DNA of 64,000 bases from Antedon mediterranea (Eukaryota > Echinodermata > Crinoidea > Comatulida > Antedonidae). The notes beneath the pieces are model-generated. The model worked only from the letters and a program-made list of their open reading frames with translations, was not told the DNA's origin and ran no database searches. Position numbers and translations under genes: made by a program. Shown here piece by piece: positions 50,601 through 59,076 of this stretch (position 1 is its first letter; the number at the start of each line of letters is the position of its first letter). The DNA lies in assembly GCF_964355755.1 (NCBI RefSeq), contig NC_092671.1, forward strand, positions 3,855,001-3,919,000, read 5' to 3'.

Positions 50601-53342
50601 ACGGAGATAAATCAGAAATTAACAATTACCGTCCCATATCTATACTGCCATGTCTTTCGAAGGTTTATGAACGGGTTGTTAGCAATCAAACTATTTCATT
50701 CCTAAATAAGAACAATGTACTTAATAAATCACAATATGGTTTCCGACAACAACATTCTACTATTCACGCATTATTAGATACATTTGAAAAAATTACCTCT
50801 GCAATCGAACAAAAATGCTTTATGATAGGAATATTTTTAGATTTATCAAAAGCGTTCGATTCAATGGATCATCACATTTTATTACAGAAGATGAGACATT
50901 ACGGTATCAGAGGTGTCGTTTTAGATTGGTTTAAGAGTTACTTATCAACTAGAAAACAATTTGTAAACGTAGAAGGTAAAAAATCAGAAACCAAATACAT
51001 TAAGTACGGTGTTCCACAGGGGTCCATTCTTGGACCCTTACTATTCCTGATTTTTATAAATGATATGCCATTTGCCTGTAGAAACACAAACGTTATTATG
51101 TATGCAGATGACACTAATGTGTTCCTGCAACACAATGATATTACAAGAGCATTCGATATTTTAAACTATGAAATGGCATGTCTTTCTAACTGGTTTATTG
51201 CAAATAGATTAACTGTGAACACCAAAAAAACGAATTATATTGTATTTACTAGTAGAAATGTAAAAATTGACACGTCAAATCTAACTTTGCTAATTAATAC
51301 TGATATTATAGAACGAGTAAATCAAACAAAGTTTCTTGGTGTTCATCTAGATGAGAAATTATCATTTGCATATCATATAAATTCAATCGCAAAGAAAGTT
51401 TCAACAGCTATAGGCACCATGAATAAAATAAAATGCGTACTCCCATACGAAATCCTATTAAAAATATACAACTCTCTCATATTACCTAACCTAACATATG
51501 CCATAACACTATGGGGATCTACTAATCAAACTATTTTAAATCGTCTTTATATTTTACAAAAGAAAGCACTTAGAAATGTTTGCAACGTTCCTTTTCATCA
51601 TCCTTCTCTACCACTCTTTGCCCGCACAAAAACATTAAAATTATCTGAGCTGTACCAAAAAAGTGTTGCGATATTCATGTTTAAGTTTCATCATAAGAAG
51701 TTGCCTATTACTTTTGACTCTTTCTTTGCTACAAACAATTCCAAACATAATTATGAGACAAGGGCTAAAGACAATTTAAGCACTGCTTTCAAAAGGACCC
51801 TATTGGGCCAACAAAGTGTCACATACAGAGGCACTAATGTGTGGAACTCACTACCCAATGACATTAAAATGTCAACCAGTATTGGTATGTTCAAACATAA
51901 AATTCATGATATGTTTGTCACCAGTTATCTTTATTTTTAAGCTACTGGTTAATTCATTTTCTCTCGACATTTGATTTGTTATTATCACTGCATTATTTCC
52001 ATTGTTAGTATTTTTATCGTTACAATTAATATGGTACATTATACAGTTTTTATCTATTTATTTATTTAATTATTTATCTATTTCAATTTCAATTTTGTTT
52101 GTTTTGTTTTGTTTTTTTTCTCGTTTTAAGGGGCTTTGCGTCTAAAGCATTAGCTTACAGCTTAACCCCGTTCACAACCTCAATTAATTTTGCATGTACT
52201 TTGTATTATCTGAGATTGTGAATAAAGTTATATATATTAATATAACCAGATGAGATGGTTTGCCATCCAAATTCTGCCAGGCCCAACATTGCTTATGTAA
52301 CTTCAGTCATCCTACAAAGAACCAGTGTTTTAACATGGTATACAGTATATTGTTGCATTCATAGGGCTGAGAAATTTTAGATCGTCTTACCTGTAAAACC
52401 ACCTTATCACTTAGGCCACCTCTGTAATAATGTTTGAGAACTGATACAAGTGAGGCTGTAATATCAAACTCACTTTGAAGTGTCTTGCAGATTTCACTGT
52501 CGGAAACTGTAATATACAATTGGTCAGGATTTACTGGGTGTGTGTCAAACATGTGGTGGAAAAAATCATTACTTTTAGGCATCCAATCTTAAGTGGGCAC
52601 TGGGCTTAAATTAAGCTGGGTATAAAAATGTCTTAAAACAAGTTTTAAAGATGAGTGGTAATACTTTAATTCTTTTATGATGAAAACAAAATGATAATGA
52701 ATATAAAGATTATTTACAGTGCTGTAATTGTTTTCGGGCAGAAATACAATAAACATTTAAACCATTTATAAGCAATATTTACATTCATGATCAACATGAA
52801 ATTTAAGGAAAGAAAAATACAATCAAAATGAGAATAATGGATGAGATGAATGATAAAGAGGACAACATTTGTACAAATTAGTATCACGCTTACCAAGATT
52901 GAATAGCACTGATAATGTCTTTGAAATGAGTTCCATGGGTGAGTTTAGATCATAGAGTAATTCCACCACACATGTTAAGAAGGTTGTGGGAAGTAACTTC
53001 TGAGCTTTAAATAACTTCAGAGACTTTCCCCCTGATGTCATAGATATCAAAACCTATAAATAGAAACAAAAAATCAGATCTGCACATTCGATCCCCATAC
53101 ATCACAAACCATATGTAGACCTAGGCCAATATACTGCTTGCCTTGAATTAAGACTATGAAATGCTAGGTCTAAATTTCAACCCTAATCCAGGGGTTCACG
53201 AGTGCAGTCCGTGAGTGCATTTTATATGGCCTTTTTCACTTACATCTAGTTGTGCTTGCAGTTGTAGTAAATTATTCTCATTGCTTTTGTTTTTGTATTC
53301 ATTGCAAGCTTCAATGACCGACTTGATAGCTGTAGTTTCCAT
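20639..53342 (-). CDS. CIP2A: CIP2A (cancerous inhibitor of PP2A) homolog, 20 coding exons
   Basis: Coding exons from the start: 53244-53342, 52894-53053, 52391-52506, 46632-46726, 45896-45992, 45432-45554, 44723-44865, 43918-43993, 43344-43562, 42760-42841, 42246-42369, 42039-42138, 41411-41529, 40965-41160, 40415-40477, 38562-38672, 37109-37254, 36487-36600, 24588-24726, 20639-20782. All junctions are GT-AG and in phase; the total is 2466 bases, 821 aa (human about 905). The N-terminal two thirds is the armadillo-like helical domain (KMTLPCLSLIANLCR, PEQPFFKLVQWACQPI). The C-terminal third is coiled coil from about exon 15 (SDMMAIYEHKV) to a conserved tail around IQNMIHKLTGAKK. CIP2A is a cytoplasmic dimeric inhibitor of PP2A-B56 and binds TOPBP1 in mitosis. 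The exon 10 donor is uncertain: AAG|GTGGTT at 42704 looks stronger but breaks phase, so T|GTCAGG is used. The 5' UTR probably contains an intron (acceptor at about 53348). Confidence 0.9.
20930..21166. repeat. Direct tandem duplication, about 118 bp x 2
   Basis: The block starting AGATGGTTCTCGAATACATA and ending GACAATGATTTATG occurs twice in succession with no visible difference. It is absent as a duplicate from the other Helitron copy, so it arose locally and recently. Confidence 0.85.
21655..22420. mobile_element. 766-bp Harbinger-like element nested in the Helitron
   Basis: Left end GGTCGTGTTTATACAACAC, right end (inverted) GGGCGCGTTTATACAACAC, flanked by TTA at 21652-21654 and 22421-22423. 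A TTA duplication with a GGG...TTTATACAA end fits PIF/Harbinger. No complete transposase frame is visible. Confidence 0.65.
23773..23927. mobile_element. TAA-flanked MITE (AGCTCTGTCTACAC family)
   Basis: It begins AGCTCTGTCTACATTATCAA, ends GTGTAGACAGAGCT, and has TAA on both sides. The inside is also largely palindromic (ATGTGCCCATAT ... ATTTGGGCACA). It lies in CIP2A intron 19. Confidence 0.75.
25196..27648 (+). mobile_element. 2.45-kb DNA transposon with 4-bp ATAA target duplication
   Basis: Ends are GGGTCATTCCATGTCAGATC and, inverted, GGGTCATTCCATGTCAAATC. The inverted similarity extends in degraded form over several hundred bases. ATAA lies on both sides (25192-25195, 27649-27652). The uninterrupted SINE at about 40190-40210 has a single ATAA at the same place, so the empty site is seen directly. 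A 4-bp duplication with long degenerate inverted ends recalls Sola elements, but the superfamily is not established. Confidence 0.8.
25844..26690 (+). pseudogene. Decayed transposase of the ATAA element
   Basis: A frame from 25844 reads NYAFVIQDEIKSFHW and continues past an in-frame TAA at 26096-26098 into VHYFTDGCAGQYKNKSNF, then AEWNFFATSHGKSECDGIGG. A stretch of about 190 bases after CVENIPGI looks foreign, and a last fragment around RFSEAKTIKGTLQLHRF (about 26600-26660) is in another frame. The YFTDGCxxQYKN and FFATSHGKxxCDGxGG motifs occur in transposon-encoded proteins of cnidarians and other invertebrates, to my recollection. The copy is inactive. Confidence 0.65.
29055..29103. repeat. 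(GT)n microsatellite
   Basis: Almost pure GT/TG run with a few interruptions, inside the 29015-29604 element. Confidence 0.9.
29384..29465 (-). repeat. tRNA-like sequence inside the repeat
   Basis: On the minus strand TTTGGTGTAATGGTTATG (A box) and TTGTTCAAGTCCCGC (B box) are separated at tRNA distance. The acceptor arms do not pair, so this is a tRNA pseudogene or SINE head. The TGGTGTAATGG core also occurs in the array at 37660-38561. Confidence 0.45.
29605..32492. other. CIP2A intron 18 interior without recognised features
   Basis: AT-rich, no exon found. A TTTA microsatellite lies at about 30630-30650. A GC-richer patch at about 31240-31395 stands out but matched nothing I know. Confidence 0.4.
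32493..33959 (+). mobile_element. Non-autonomous Helitron, right copy
   Basis: 1467 bp. Starts TCTATATATAAATTTACG and ends with the hairpin GGTACGCGAGCGAAGCGAGC and its partner, then ATCTAG followed by T. It is an inverted copy of 20880-23230; long stretches such as CGAATTTAGGTTC and GAAAACCGGTTGAACAGC are shared. No coding capacity. Confidence 0.7.
33960..36486. other. CIP2A intron 18, gene-free part
   Basis: No exon recognised. About 34958-35066 looks like a decayed AGCTTGG-family element (GATTTGACCAATCACAAGCG ... CTCTAGTGGGACCAAAAG). A poly-G run lies at 34480-34492. Confidence 0.4.
37660..38561 (-). repeat. 150-bp tandem array carrying a tRNA-like head and copies of the exon 16 donor
   Basis: Six units, spacing 146-150. 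Each has, on the minus strand, TGGTGTAATGGTAAGGGATC (A box) and ATAGGTTCGAGTCTGTC (B box). Between them the block CAGTACCTCAGCTTC (plus strand) occurs at 37811 (variant), 37961, 38111, 38261, 38407 and 38556. The last is the real end of CIP2A exon 16 (GAAGCTGAG|GTACTG on the minus strand). The array therefore copies the exon end and its splice donor five times downstream in the intron. Confidence 0.85.
38717..39317. repeat. TAA-family MITE expanded into a 146-bp tandem array
   Basis: The left end AGCTCTG(TC)TACTATCAAACT recurs at about 38720, 38869, 39015 and 39161, and each unit except the last is a full palindromic MITE. Only the outermost ends are flanked by TAA. The internal units share the same mutations (CTGCGTAC), which shows tandem amplification after one insertion. 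Confidence 0.85.
39339..39738. mobile_element. 400-bp TTAA-flanked element
   Basis: Starts AGGGGTAGTTCAGTG and ends CATGAAGTTCCCCT, with TTAA on each side (39335-39338, 39739-39742). The interior is AT-rich without a credible gene. Confidence 0.65.
40024..40310 (-). mobile_element. tRNA-derived SINE, uninterrupted copy
   Basis: On the minus strand it runs from a degenerate GAGTGAGTCGCCAAGCGGTT through GGGTTCGAGGCTCACTCACT, AGAACAAGTCTTCTCGGATAAGG and CTATAAACCGAAGGTACAC to an AAATA-rich tail. It supplies the empty ATAA site for the transposon at 25196-27648. Confidence 0.75.
40582..40850. mobile_element. 269-bp TTAA-flanked MITE
   Basis: Ends AGATATATTGTCCCCC and, inverted, AGATATATTGTCCCCCC; TTAA at 40578-40581 and 40851-40854. 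No coding capacity. It lies in CIP2A intron 14. Confidence 0.75.
43150..43325. repeat. 24-bp minisatellite next to CIP2A exon 9
   Basis: About seven units of TGACCATGACATTTACATGA plus TTGA. The unit is a multiple of three, so long open frames appear on both strands; they are by-products. It ends about 20 bases from the exon 9 splice donor. Confidence 0.85.
43652..43821. mobile_element. AGCTTGG-family element
   Basis: Left end GGCTTCCAATAGGACGCAATG and right end CTAGTGGGAACCAAGCTT form imperfect inverted repeats, like those at 464-612. It lies in CIP2A intron 8. Confidence 0.5.
44274..44594. mobile_element. 321-bp TTAA-flanked MITE
   Basis: Ends AGGACAACTTGACAG and, inverted, AGGACAACTTGACCTG; TTAA on both sides (44270-44273, 44595-44598). 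It lies in CIP2A intron 7. Confidence 0.75.
45728..45886. mobile_element. TAA-flanked MITE, full-length copy
   Basis: Starts AGCTCTTTCTTCACTATCAA and ends ACTAGTTTGATAGTGAGACAG, flanked by TAA. Its right end is about 10 bases from the CIP2A exon 5 donor at 45895. Confidence 0.75.
46505..46600. repeat. 25-26-bp minisatellite
   Basis: GGGCAGCTTAAGTGTCCGAA followed by TCC occurs four times in a row. It lies just 3' of the CIP2A exon 4 donor. Confidence 0.85.
47458..48261 (+). CDS. LINE ORF1 protein (coiled coil plus RNA-binding region)
   Basis: 267 aa. The first 45 residues are charged. A coiled coil spans about 45-140 (LLKRIDKIEHKQTELEKS). An RRM-like part follows (YTRSFNLRFGGIKES), then VENAHRTGKPR and ITAKFLFRPQRYQVL-type residues as in L1 ORF1p/transposase-22 domains. 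The likely role is nucleic-acid binding in the LINE RNP. It is undamaged and in the same orientation as ORF2. Confidence 0.8.
   Translation: MSRERRNNKKDKEKDRVLLAPESSTLDSECGDPDGTEATEVGMLRRELRTFQTIIKGKLNSIILNQEALLKRIDKIEHKQTELEKSIAFTSDSIVEIEKKIVSFCTDIEAVKTSMDADRNNVTLLQNQILKLERYTRSFNLRFGGIKESIDEIPIEKINEIIKNDLKLPNITVENAHRTGKPRTSPTGAPRHIIAKFLFRPQRYQVLMQAKTGHVLKNKGIFVLEDLPETDLKKKRNLREIMAKAYGERKRPVFRNGNLYINGKLHS
48950..51940 (+). CDS. LINE ORF2: endonuclease and reverse transcriptase
   Basis: 996 aa, no stops. The N-terminal APE-type endonuclease shows LNCRSIVNKFDQF, LQETWL, YRPPES, MGDFNLDLN and ISDHYPI (about residues 45-265). The reverse transcriptase shows DLSKAFDSMDHHILL, GVPQGSILGPLLF and the catalytic MYADDT (about residue 715-720). 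The C-terminal part has KTLKLSELYQKSV and YRGTNVWNSLP, typical of CR1/L2/Jockey-related clades. Exact clade (L2, Crack, Daphne) not resolved. All catalytic motifs visible to me are kept, so recent activity is plausible. A 688-base spacer with long T runs separates it from ORF1. Confidence 0.9.
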   Translation: MLPFLSNTTDDDDEDLNPYLKYNESKYYHVEEFRQISNISDDVSFLSLNCRSIVNKFDQFSQFIDSLNYKFSVIALQETWLSDNDEVSFFNLPNYVLVNRNRTGRRGGGVALYISDNLCYKPRDDLSKLITEAESLFIDIIIDGKYISAGVIYRPPESKISIFNNQFTEVMNIITKEKTHSYLMGDFNLDLNLYHSNCNVQCHVDATVSNSFLPLINKPTRVTENTSSIIDNIYSNSTNNHNINTGIIYTDISDHYPIFAITKSENRKKNTKQSFILKRTYFHQQVESFKEDLAIENWQPVLRTEDANIAYSTFAHNFKHLIDKNFPLKKIKAKANKDRSPWITEAIAKSITTKGRLYSSYRKNPTPSNKLKYTKYRNKLTALIKKRKEEYYFTQFENNKSNTKKTWKTINTIMGRTKTRQLPPTINHDFKQFNTPSEKANAFNTYFTSIGETLAKRISQEPQITESSSYLTGNYVNSMFLRPVTEDEIKTLLENLETNKTPGHDDIGALYLKPYSNYLKRPITHLINISLATGCFPDELKIAKTIPIFKNGDKSEINNYRPISILPCLSKVYERVVSNQTISFLNKNNVLNKSQYGFRQQHSTIHALLDTFEKITSAIEQKCFMIGIFLDLSKAFDSMDHHILLQKMRHYGIRGVVLDWFKSYLSTRKQFVNVEGKKSETKYIKYGVPQGSILGPLLFLIFINDMPFACRNTNVIMYADDTNVFLQHNDITRAFDILNYEMACLSNWFIANRLTVNTKKTNYIVFTSRNVKIDTSNLTLLINTDIIERVNQTKFLGVHLDEKLSFAYHINSIAKKVSTAIGTMNKIKCVLPYEILLKIYNSLILPNLTYAITLWGSTNQTILNRLYILQKKALRNVCNVPFHHPSLPLFARTKTLKLSELYQKSVAIFMFKFHHKKLPITFDSFFATNNSKHNYETRAKDNLSTAFKRTLLGQQSVTYRGTNVWNSLPNDIKMSTSIGMFKHKIHDMFVTSYLYF

Positions 53343-54698
53343 TATTTCTGTAGAAACGAAATAAATATGATTGTTAAATTTAAATTAAAAAACAGTTCAA
53401 AAAATCAATATGAATGCAAATACTGTATTACATGCAATTTCAAGTTGGGCATATATAGGCCTATATATAATCTAAATTCGCCTTTTACACAAAATGGAAG
53501 ACATCTGCAATTGATGACAAACAATGCTGTACAGGAAAGCGTAACCAACCGAAATAACATAGCATTTTCGGGTGCAGGTCAAGTCGGCCTCAAGTCAACT
53601 CGGCCTCACGTCAACTCGGCCAAAAACTAATCGGTCAACTCGGCCACAATAAAGTATGGAACGCAAAAAGTGCAAATGAAGGGAATTGATGAAATAATAT
53701 TTCTTCACAATGTTTTAACTATAAACTATAATTCTGACTTTTAATGAATATTAATATTTAGACAATAATATATTTAGCTAAAAAATAGGAGGCCGAGTTG
53801 ACTTGAGGCCGAGCCGAGTTGGATCGAAATCACATTTCCATTTCCAGTGGATTTCAAGACAACATTAAACATGTTAAAATAAAAAAAAATTAACTGTCAA
53901 ATGTTCTTAAAATAAAATATTGGCATGCATTACGGAAATGAAAATATAGGCCTAAATATTATAAAACATTATGAAAAATGTTATATTATTATAATTAATG
54001 TTAATCTTCTAATTAAGACTAATATTATAGTAATAGTAATACTCTATCTAGCCTGGCTCACGGACTCTAGCTAGTACGCCTGCGGCCTAGGCCCTAGCTA
54101 AAAGCCCCGGTGAGGTCCTATAGCCAGTCCTACTTTACTTGGGTATCCCTTTACTCTATACATACACTACACACCACTAGACTAGCTAGGCTAAGCCTAC
54201 TATATATAATACTACTAAGCTAGCTAGCCTAGCTAGTAGGGCCTCTAGTAGTAGGCCTACACTGCAGTCACGTCTACCTACAGACATTTACGAGTGAAAT
54301 TCATATTATTATTCTTAAATTTATCTATCAACAATAACTAAAATAACATCTTCCTATTAGCGTGCACATTTTAATTTGATTTTTCAACAAAAAGTACCGT
54401 TTTTTAAATACAAAACTGATGTGTTTTCGTGTTTCTACGACGGGGGAGAGGGAACAGAATCGCGACGACCGCGAGATTTTCAAACGTCTACTACTTACGC
54501 ATGCGTATTACATGACTAGTCAAATAAAGTATTTTGTAATTTTAGGTTACGCCATTTACAAATTATAAAGTCAACTAAATTAATATAAAAAAAAAATATA
54601 TGTATTTAAATAAATATTATACGTGATAAATAATTACTCTTGTTGTGGTAATTACAAATATTAGTCACATAATATAATGCTGTTTGTTCCTCGGGGTC
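53343..54698. promoter_or_regulatory. Head-to-head spacer between CIP2A and METTL25
   Basis: The only segment between two divergent start codons, so it should hold both promoters and 5' UTRs. No TATA box is convincing. The part at about 54430-54490, with GGGGGAGAGGGAACAG and CGCGACGACCGCGAG, is the most CpG-rich and is a candidate core. A palindromic element lies at 53576-53827. Confidence 0.4.
53576..53827. repeat. Inverted repeat with AAGTCAACTCGGCC words
   Basis: The left arm has GGCCTCAAGTCAACTCGGCC and further copies. The right arm reads GGCCGAGTTGACTTGAGGCC about 200 bases on. It is probably a decayed palindromic MITE, sitting 230 bases upstream of the CIP2A start. Confidence 0.6.
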
Positions 54699-57600
54699 AT
54701 GCACACACAAAAACCAAAACAAAACATAATGGAACATGTGAACGATATTGATATTCAATGGATTGATTTCAAAGATGAAAATCAAGCTATAAAAGCAATC
54801 GATGAAATATTATCATTTATCCAAAAGTATTATGAATTATTAAGGGTAAATACAGTTAGCTTTTATAGCGAGGATCAATGGGAAGTTTTCCGTAATTTTT
54901 CTCTGGAGCTAAGCCAAGAAATCATGCAATTGACAGATGAGGAGATGGCAAAATTTCCCATTGGAGACCCTGAACTTTTCACTGTTACAGAATACCCTGC
55001 CTTACACGATTTCAGTGTATGTTTTTTGCAGAAAAGACTTGAGTGTCTTGGAGTAATAAGAGATAATGTATTTGGAGATGAAAGCGGTCATGGGAGAGGT
55101 TATTTTGACATGTCCCAATCAGGAAAACATTTACTCAAGAATTTCATGGCTCCAAAGAAAACTCATGAAGTTCTCAACATGGCATGCTTTGTTAATGGAA
55201 TATGTAAAATTGTGGACATTCATCAGGTATTATACTTCATTCCATGACCATAATTTTAATTCATCATTATGCAATATAAGCCTAGGCTATATCATATAAA
55301 AATGTTCTTGAAAAATTGTTTAGAAGTTGATAACATTTTTTAATTGAATTTCTTTTTTTTTTTCAGGTTGTGGATATCGGTAGTGGAAAAGGGTATCTAA
55401 GTTATTTTCTTTCAAAGTATTATAACTTAGATGTCATCGGAGTGGACTCTTCGTGTATAAACACTGCTGGTGCGTCCAAGCGGAACTTCATATTGGACAA
55501 GCAGTGGAGAGGACTTGTAAAAAGTGCAATCAGGCGTAGCAATGACTGTGGCCAAAATGATGATAGAACCAAACGTGGTGTTTCTGATGTGGTAGAAGAT
55601 GAAGAGAAGAGAGACGGTGCTGGACAAGATAACAACCATCAGACGAAGGCTTTGTCTTCAGATATGCATGAGAGTACCAGTGAGCAAACAAATACTGATA
55701 AAATATGTAAAGACAAGAAAGATATGAGAAAAGGAAGAAAACAAAAGAAAAGTGCTAGTAGTAACTTTCAGCCAATCACAGCATATGTTAATCAACAGAC
55801 AGATTTTAGTCAGTTCTTTGACACGGACAAGGTGTGAACTATTTTTTAAAGAATTTATGTATTGTGTATTTATATACAGGTTGTTGGGGTTTATTTACAG
55901 TACTATAATCTAGGTTCTAGATGACGATGTGCCTTGATATACCATTTTAACAGTCATACAATGTCATACATAAAAATACTTGAGCTGACTTATGCTTATG
56001 CTAAAAGAAAAAATATAATATATGTCGTGTCATAACTACAATTGAGCTGGGGAAAAAATCACAATACAGTACCTACTGATGACAGGATTTGTGGCTAGGA
56101 TTCAATAAAAACACATAAGGTGGTTTCAACTTGTGTGGAGCCTCTGTGCAAAATATGGAATAAAAAAAAACACATTTTTATTTACTTTTTATTCCTCTCT
56201 CAACAGGGTCTATGTCTTGTTGGTTTGCATGCATGTGGAAATTTATCTCCATCGATGCTACGAATATTCACAGCTTCCGATCAGATGAAAATATTGTGCA
56301 ATGTCGCTTGCTGTTATCACTTGCTCACTGAGGAATGTTCAGAAATGAGTCCAGAGATTCAGAAGATGGAAGAGGAGAAGAAGCAAGAGGAGAAAAAAGA
56401 AGATAGAAGAAAATTGGAATTATTGAAGAAAGACGAGGAAAGAAGAGAACTTACCAATGTATCAACTGGAGTTAATCAACTTTTAGTTAAAGATGGAAAA
56501 GAAGATGTTGTTTGTATAGACAAGAAAGAAGTAATAGAAAAGTTAACATTAGAAAAGATCTGTCAAGAAGTGGAGAATACAAACAACGCACCACCAGTTT
56601 CTAGAAGTGTGAACTCTACAACATCATGTGCATCAGATACATTTGATTGCGAAAATAAGCATGTATGCTTCCATCAACCAATGTCATCATCATCACAGAA
56701 TCCTTCTTGTAGTATAGGCACGATTACTAGGCCTATCGGTACATATTTGCAAGACCCTAAGTCAGTTCTACAGCATCAGAAAGGCTCTAAAGACAGTAAA
56801 GATCATGCTACAGCAGCATGCTCTAAAGATACAGGCTTGCAGATTCCAGAAGACAGCAGCATTCAAGAGAATTCAGACAAAGACAACAATGAATCTGCAC
56901 ATCTCCAACAACCTGCATCTTCCACCACCAATCCACACACCAATGAAACTGACAGAGGTTTCCCAATAAGTCGGTACTTACGAGCGAAAAATGCACAGTT
57001 AAACAAAAATGCCCGAATGGTAGGATGTATGGCGGTACAGCGAGTCCACCAAGCAAAAGAACTTCCAACCGAAAAGTTATTTTACCGAGCAGTTTTTCAA
57101 TCAATCCTGATCGACAATTTTAAAGACTATAACAAGTGAGTTGTGAGTTCATTCACATGACAATGAAAAATAGTTTAATATGTATGTTTTTTGAGACAGT
57201 TCTTTAGGTCATGTTCAGTTATAACATAGCAGTGTCAGGTAATGATATGCACTGCCTAGTTCACACGCAAAATTATTATCTGTTCTTAGCTACACCATTA
57301 GTAAATGTATAAAAAGCGAACACCACCTATACATATTATAAGGTTATTCATTGAAAATCTCAATTGGTAAATGTTTGTGTTTTTTAGTTGTCGCAATGTT
57401 GGTAAACTAGCAGGAAAGTGTAAGAATTTTGTTGAATACTGTCGACGAGCTTTTCAAAAACTTGACCTTGATGGAAGCAAAGTAAGACCTACATACAGTA
57501 TAGGAGAAAAGAGGAAAGCTGTCTACATTATCGCACTTTATGTGTCGAAAAAAATGTGATGTGCCCATATATAGACATGCTGATGTCATATCACTACCAT

Positions 57601-59076
57601 ATTTAAGAATATCATTACCATATTTGGGTACATCACACTTTTTTTGTCAAACTACTGTAGTTAACAGTACGGATTGTCAATCCCACAAAATGGTAGATAG
57701 CAACAAGCAATTTCCCAGTTACAGAATACACAAATTTGTTTTTTTAACTTTGTAATTTTTTTTTCTTAAAGCTCACTGATGATCAGCTTCTTCAATACTA
57801 CAATAAATATAATCCAGATAAACGCAAGCTACAGGCTTTTAATCAGTTCCGAAGTGCACTTGCGCCCTCTATTGAAGGTCTGATTCTCCTTGATCGACTT
57901 CTGTATCTTAAAGAACAGGTACAGTATTCAACACTTTGTATTGTAAATTTACAAATATGTACAAGCAATACAATATGGAGCCAACTCCTGGGCGACTTAC
58001 TGTATAGTAGGTAATATTATGAATATCTCCAAGTTATTCAAGACAACAAATCAGTGCTCTGATGTATTTTCTATTGTTATAGCAATGTTCTCCTATGCAA
58101 ATAAAAGCAAATGCATGGTGATGCACTTCGGACATTCAAATGTTCATTTTAAATACCAAATAGATGAAGTTGAACTGGAAACAGTTGAGAAAATAAAGGA
58201 CCTAGGAGTACTAATTACTAATGACTGTAAACCAACCCAACAAAAAAAAAAAAAAAAAAACTGCGCCAAAGTATCTCAGCGGGCCATGAACTGTTTAAGA
58301 AGCATCAGAACGACTTTCGTATATATGGATAAAGACTGTTTTAACGTCATCTACAAGCATTATGTACGCCCACATCTCGAATTTTGTGTTCAAGTATGGA
58401 ATCCATATCTTCAAAAGGACATAAATGTAATTGAAAGAGTACAACGTTGTGCGACTAAATTAGTTCCATGTATCCGTTCATATTCATATGAAGATCGTTT
58501 AAAGCTTCTTGGCCTAACAACCTTGTATGACAGAAGAATTCGAGGTGACCTGATTGAAGCATATAAAATTGTTAAAGATTTCGAGGGTGTAGCCAAGGAT
58601 GATTTTTTCCAAATGAGAAGTAACATTAGCAGAATTACTCGAGGGCATCACCTGAGATTTTTCAAGCCTATTTTCCATAAAGGATTGAACTGTAGAAGAC
58701 ATACCTTCTCGCAACGAGTAATAAACCATTGGAACAGTTTACCAGCCGACATCAATTCTGAGACCTCTAGCACCTTCAAGAATTGCATCGACACAATGTA
58801 GTTGATATGGGGTTAAAAAGGCATCGCCTAAACTTTCCCATTATAACTAAACTAAACTAAACTATGTGACATACCTAAAAACTCAAGTAAATGTTTAGTA
58901 CAAGATTAATGTACCTTTACTATTGCTGATACTTAAATTTTCTTTCTTTTTTTTCATTTATAAATAATTATGTTTATGATTTTTTACAGAAACAAACGAG
59001 TCTAGCATATATTGTGAAGCTGTTCAATCAGGTGATCTCTCCAAGGTGTTATGCTATCGTTGCAGTCAAAGATTAA
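54699..59076 (+). CDS. METTL25: METTL25 methyltransferase-like protein, 6 exons
   Basis: Exons: 54699-55226, 55367-55831, 56207-57135, 57388-57481, 57772-57918, 58990-59076; 2250 bases in phase, 749 aa. The start may instead be the ATG at 54729. Exon 1 gives a helical N-terminus and APKKTHEVLNMACFV. Exon 2 opens with the SAM-binding motif VVDIGSGKGYLSYFLS and VIGVDSSCINTAGASKRN. Exon 3 carries LCLVGLHACGNLSPSMLRIF and CNVACCYHLLTEECSE, the conserved second half of the domain. Exon 6 ends PRCYAIVAVKD. Human METTL25 is about 603 aa; the extra length is charged, low-complexity sequence at about 55510-55800 and 56340-56960. The protein is a putative SAM-dependent methyltransferase. The GVDSS and NTxGAxxRN residues favour METTL25 over METTL25B. 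Confidence 0.85.
57515..57660. mobile_element. Degenerate TAA-family MITE in METTL25 intron 4
   Basis: AGCTGTCTACATTATCGCAC at the left and CACTTTTTTTGTCAAACTAC at the right, with the usual interior ATATCACTACCATATTTAAG. It starts about 35 bases after the exon 4 donor. Confidence 0.65.
58019..58860 (+). pseudogene. 5'-truncated LINE: C-terminal part of reverse transcriptase
   Basis: A 260-aa frame ends at 58801 and carries KCMVMHFGHSN, EKIKDLGVLIT, YVRPHLEFCVQVWNPYL, IERVQRCATK and HWNSLPADI, the thumb and C-terminal part of a CR1/Jockey-like ORF2. A run of about 19 A at 58242-58260 replaces expected residues, and no catalytic YADD is present. The 3' tail is (TAAAC)n at 58848-58862. It lies in METTL25 intron 5, same strand, and belongs to a different LINE family from 47400-52232. 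Confidence 0.8.

Larger units (their letters stand above)
47400..52232 (+). mobile_element. LINE retrotransposon (CR1/L2-like), probably full length
   Basis: Two intact ORFs (47458-48261 and 48950-51940) are followed by a short 3' UTR ending GTGAATAAAGTTATATATAT. The left boundary is approximate, since no target duplication could be fixed. It is inserted in CIP2A intron 3, antisense to the gene, and makes up most of that intron. Confidence 0.8.

Noticed and set aside
58019-58801. Independent host gene of 260 aa
   Set aside because: Its motifs are those of the C-terminal part of a LINE reverse transcriptase, with a homopolymer lesion and a TAAAC tail; it is a truncated insertion in METTL25 intron 5.
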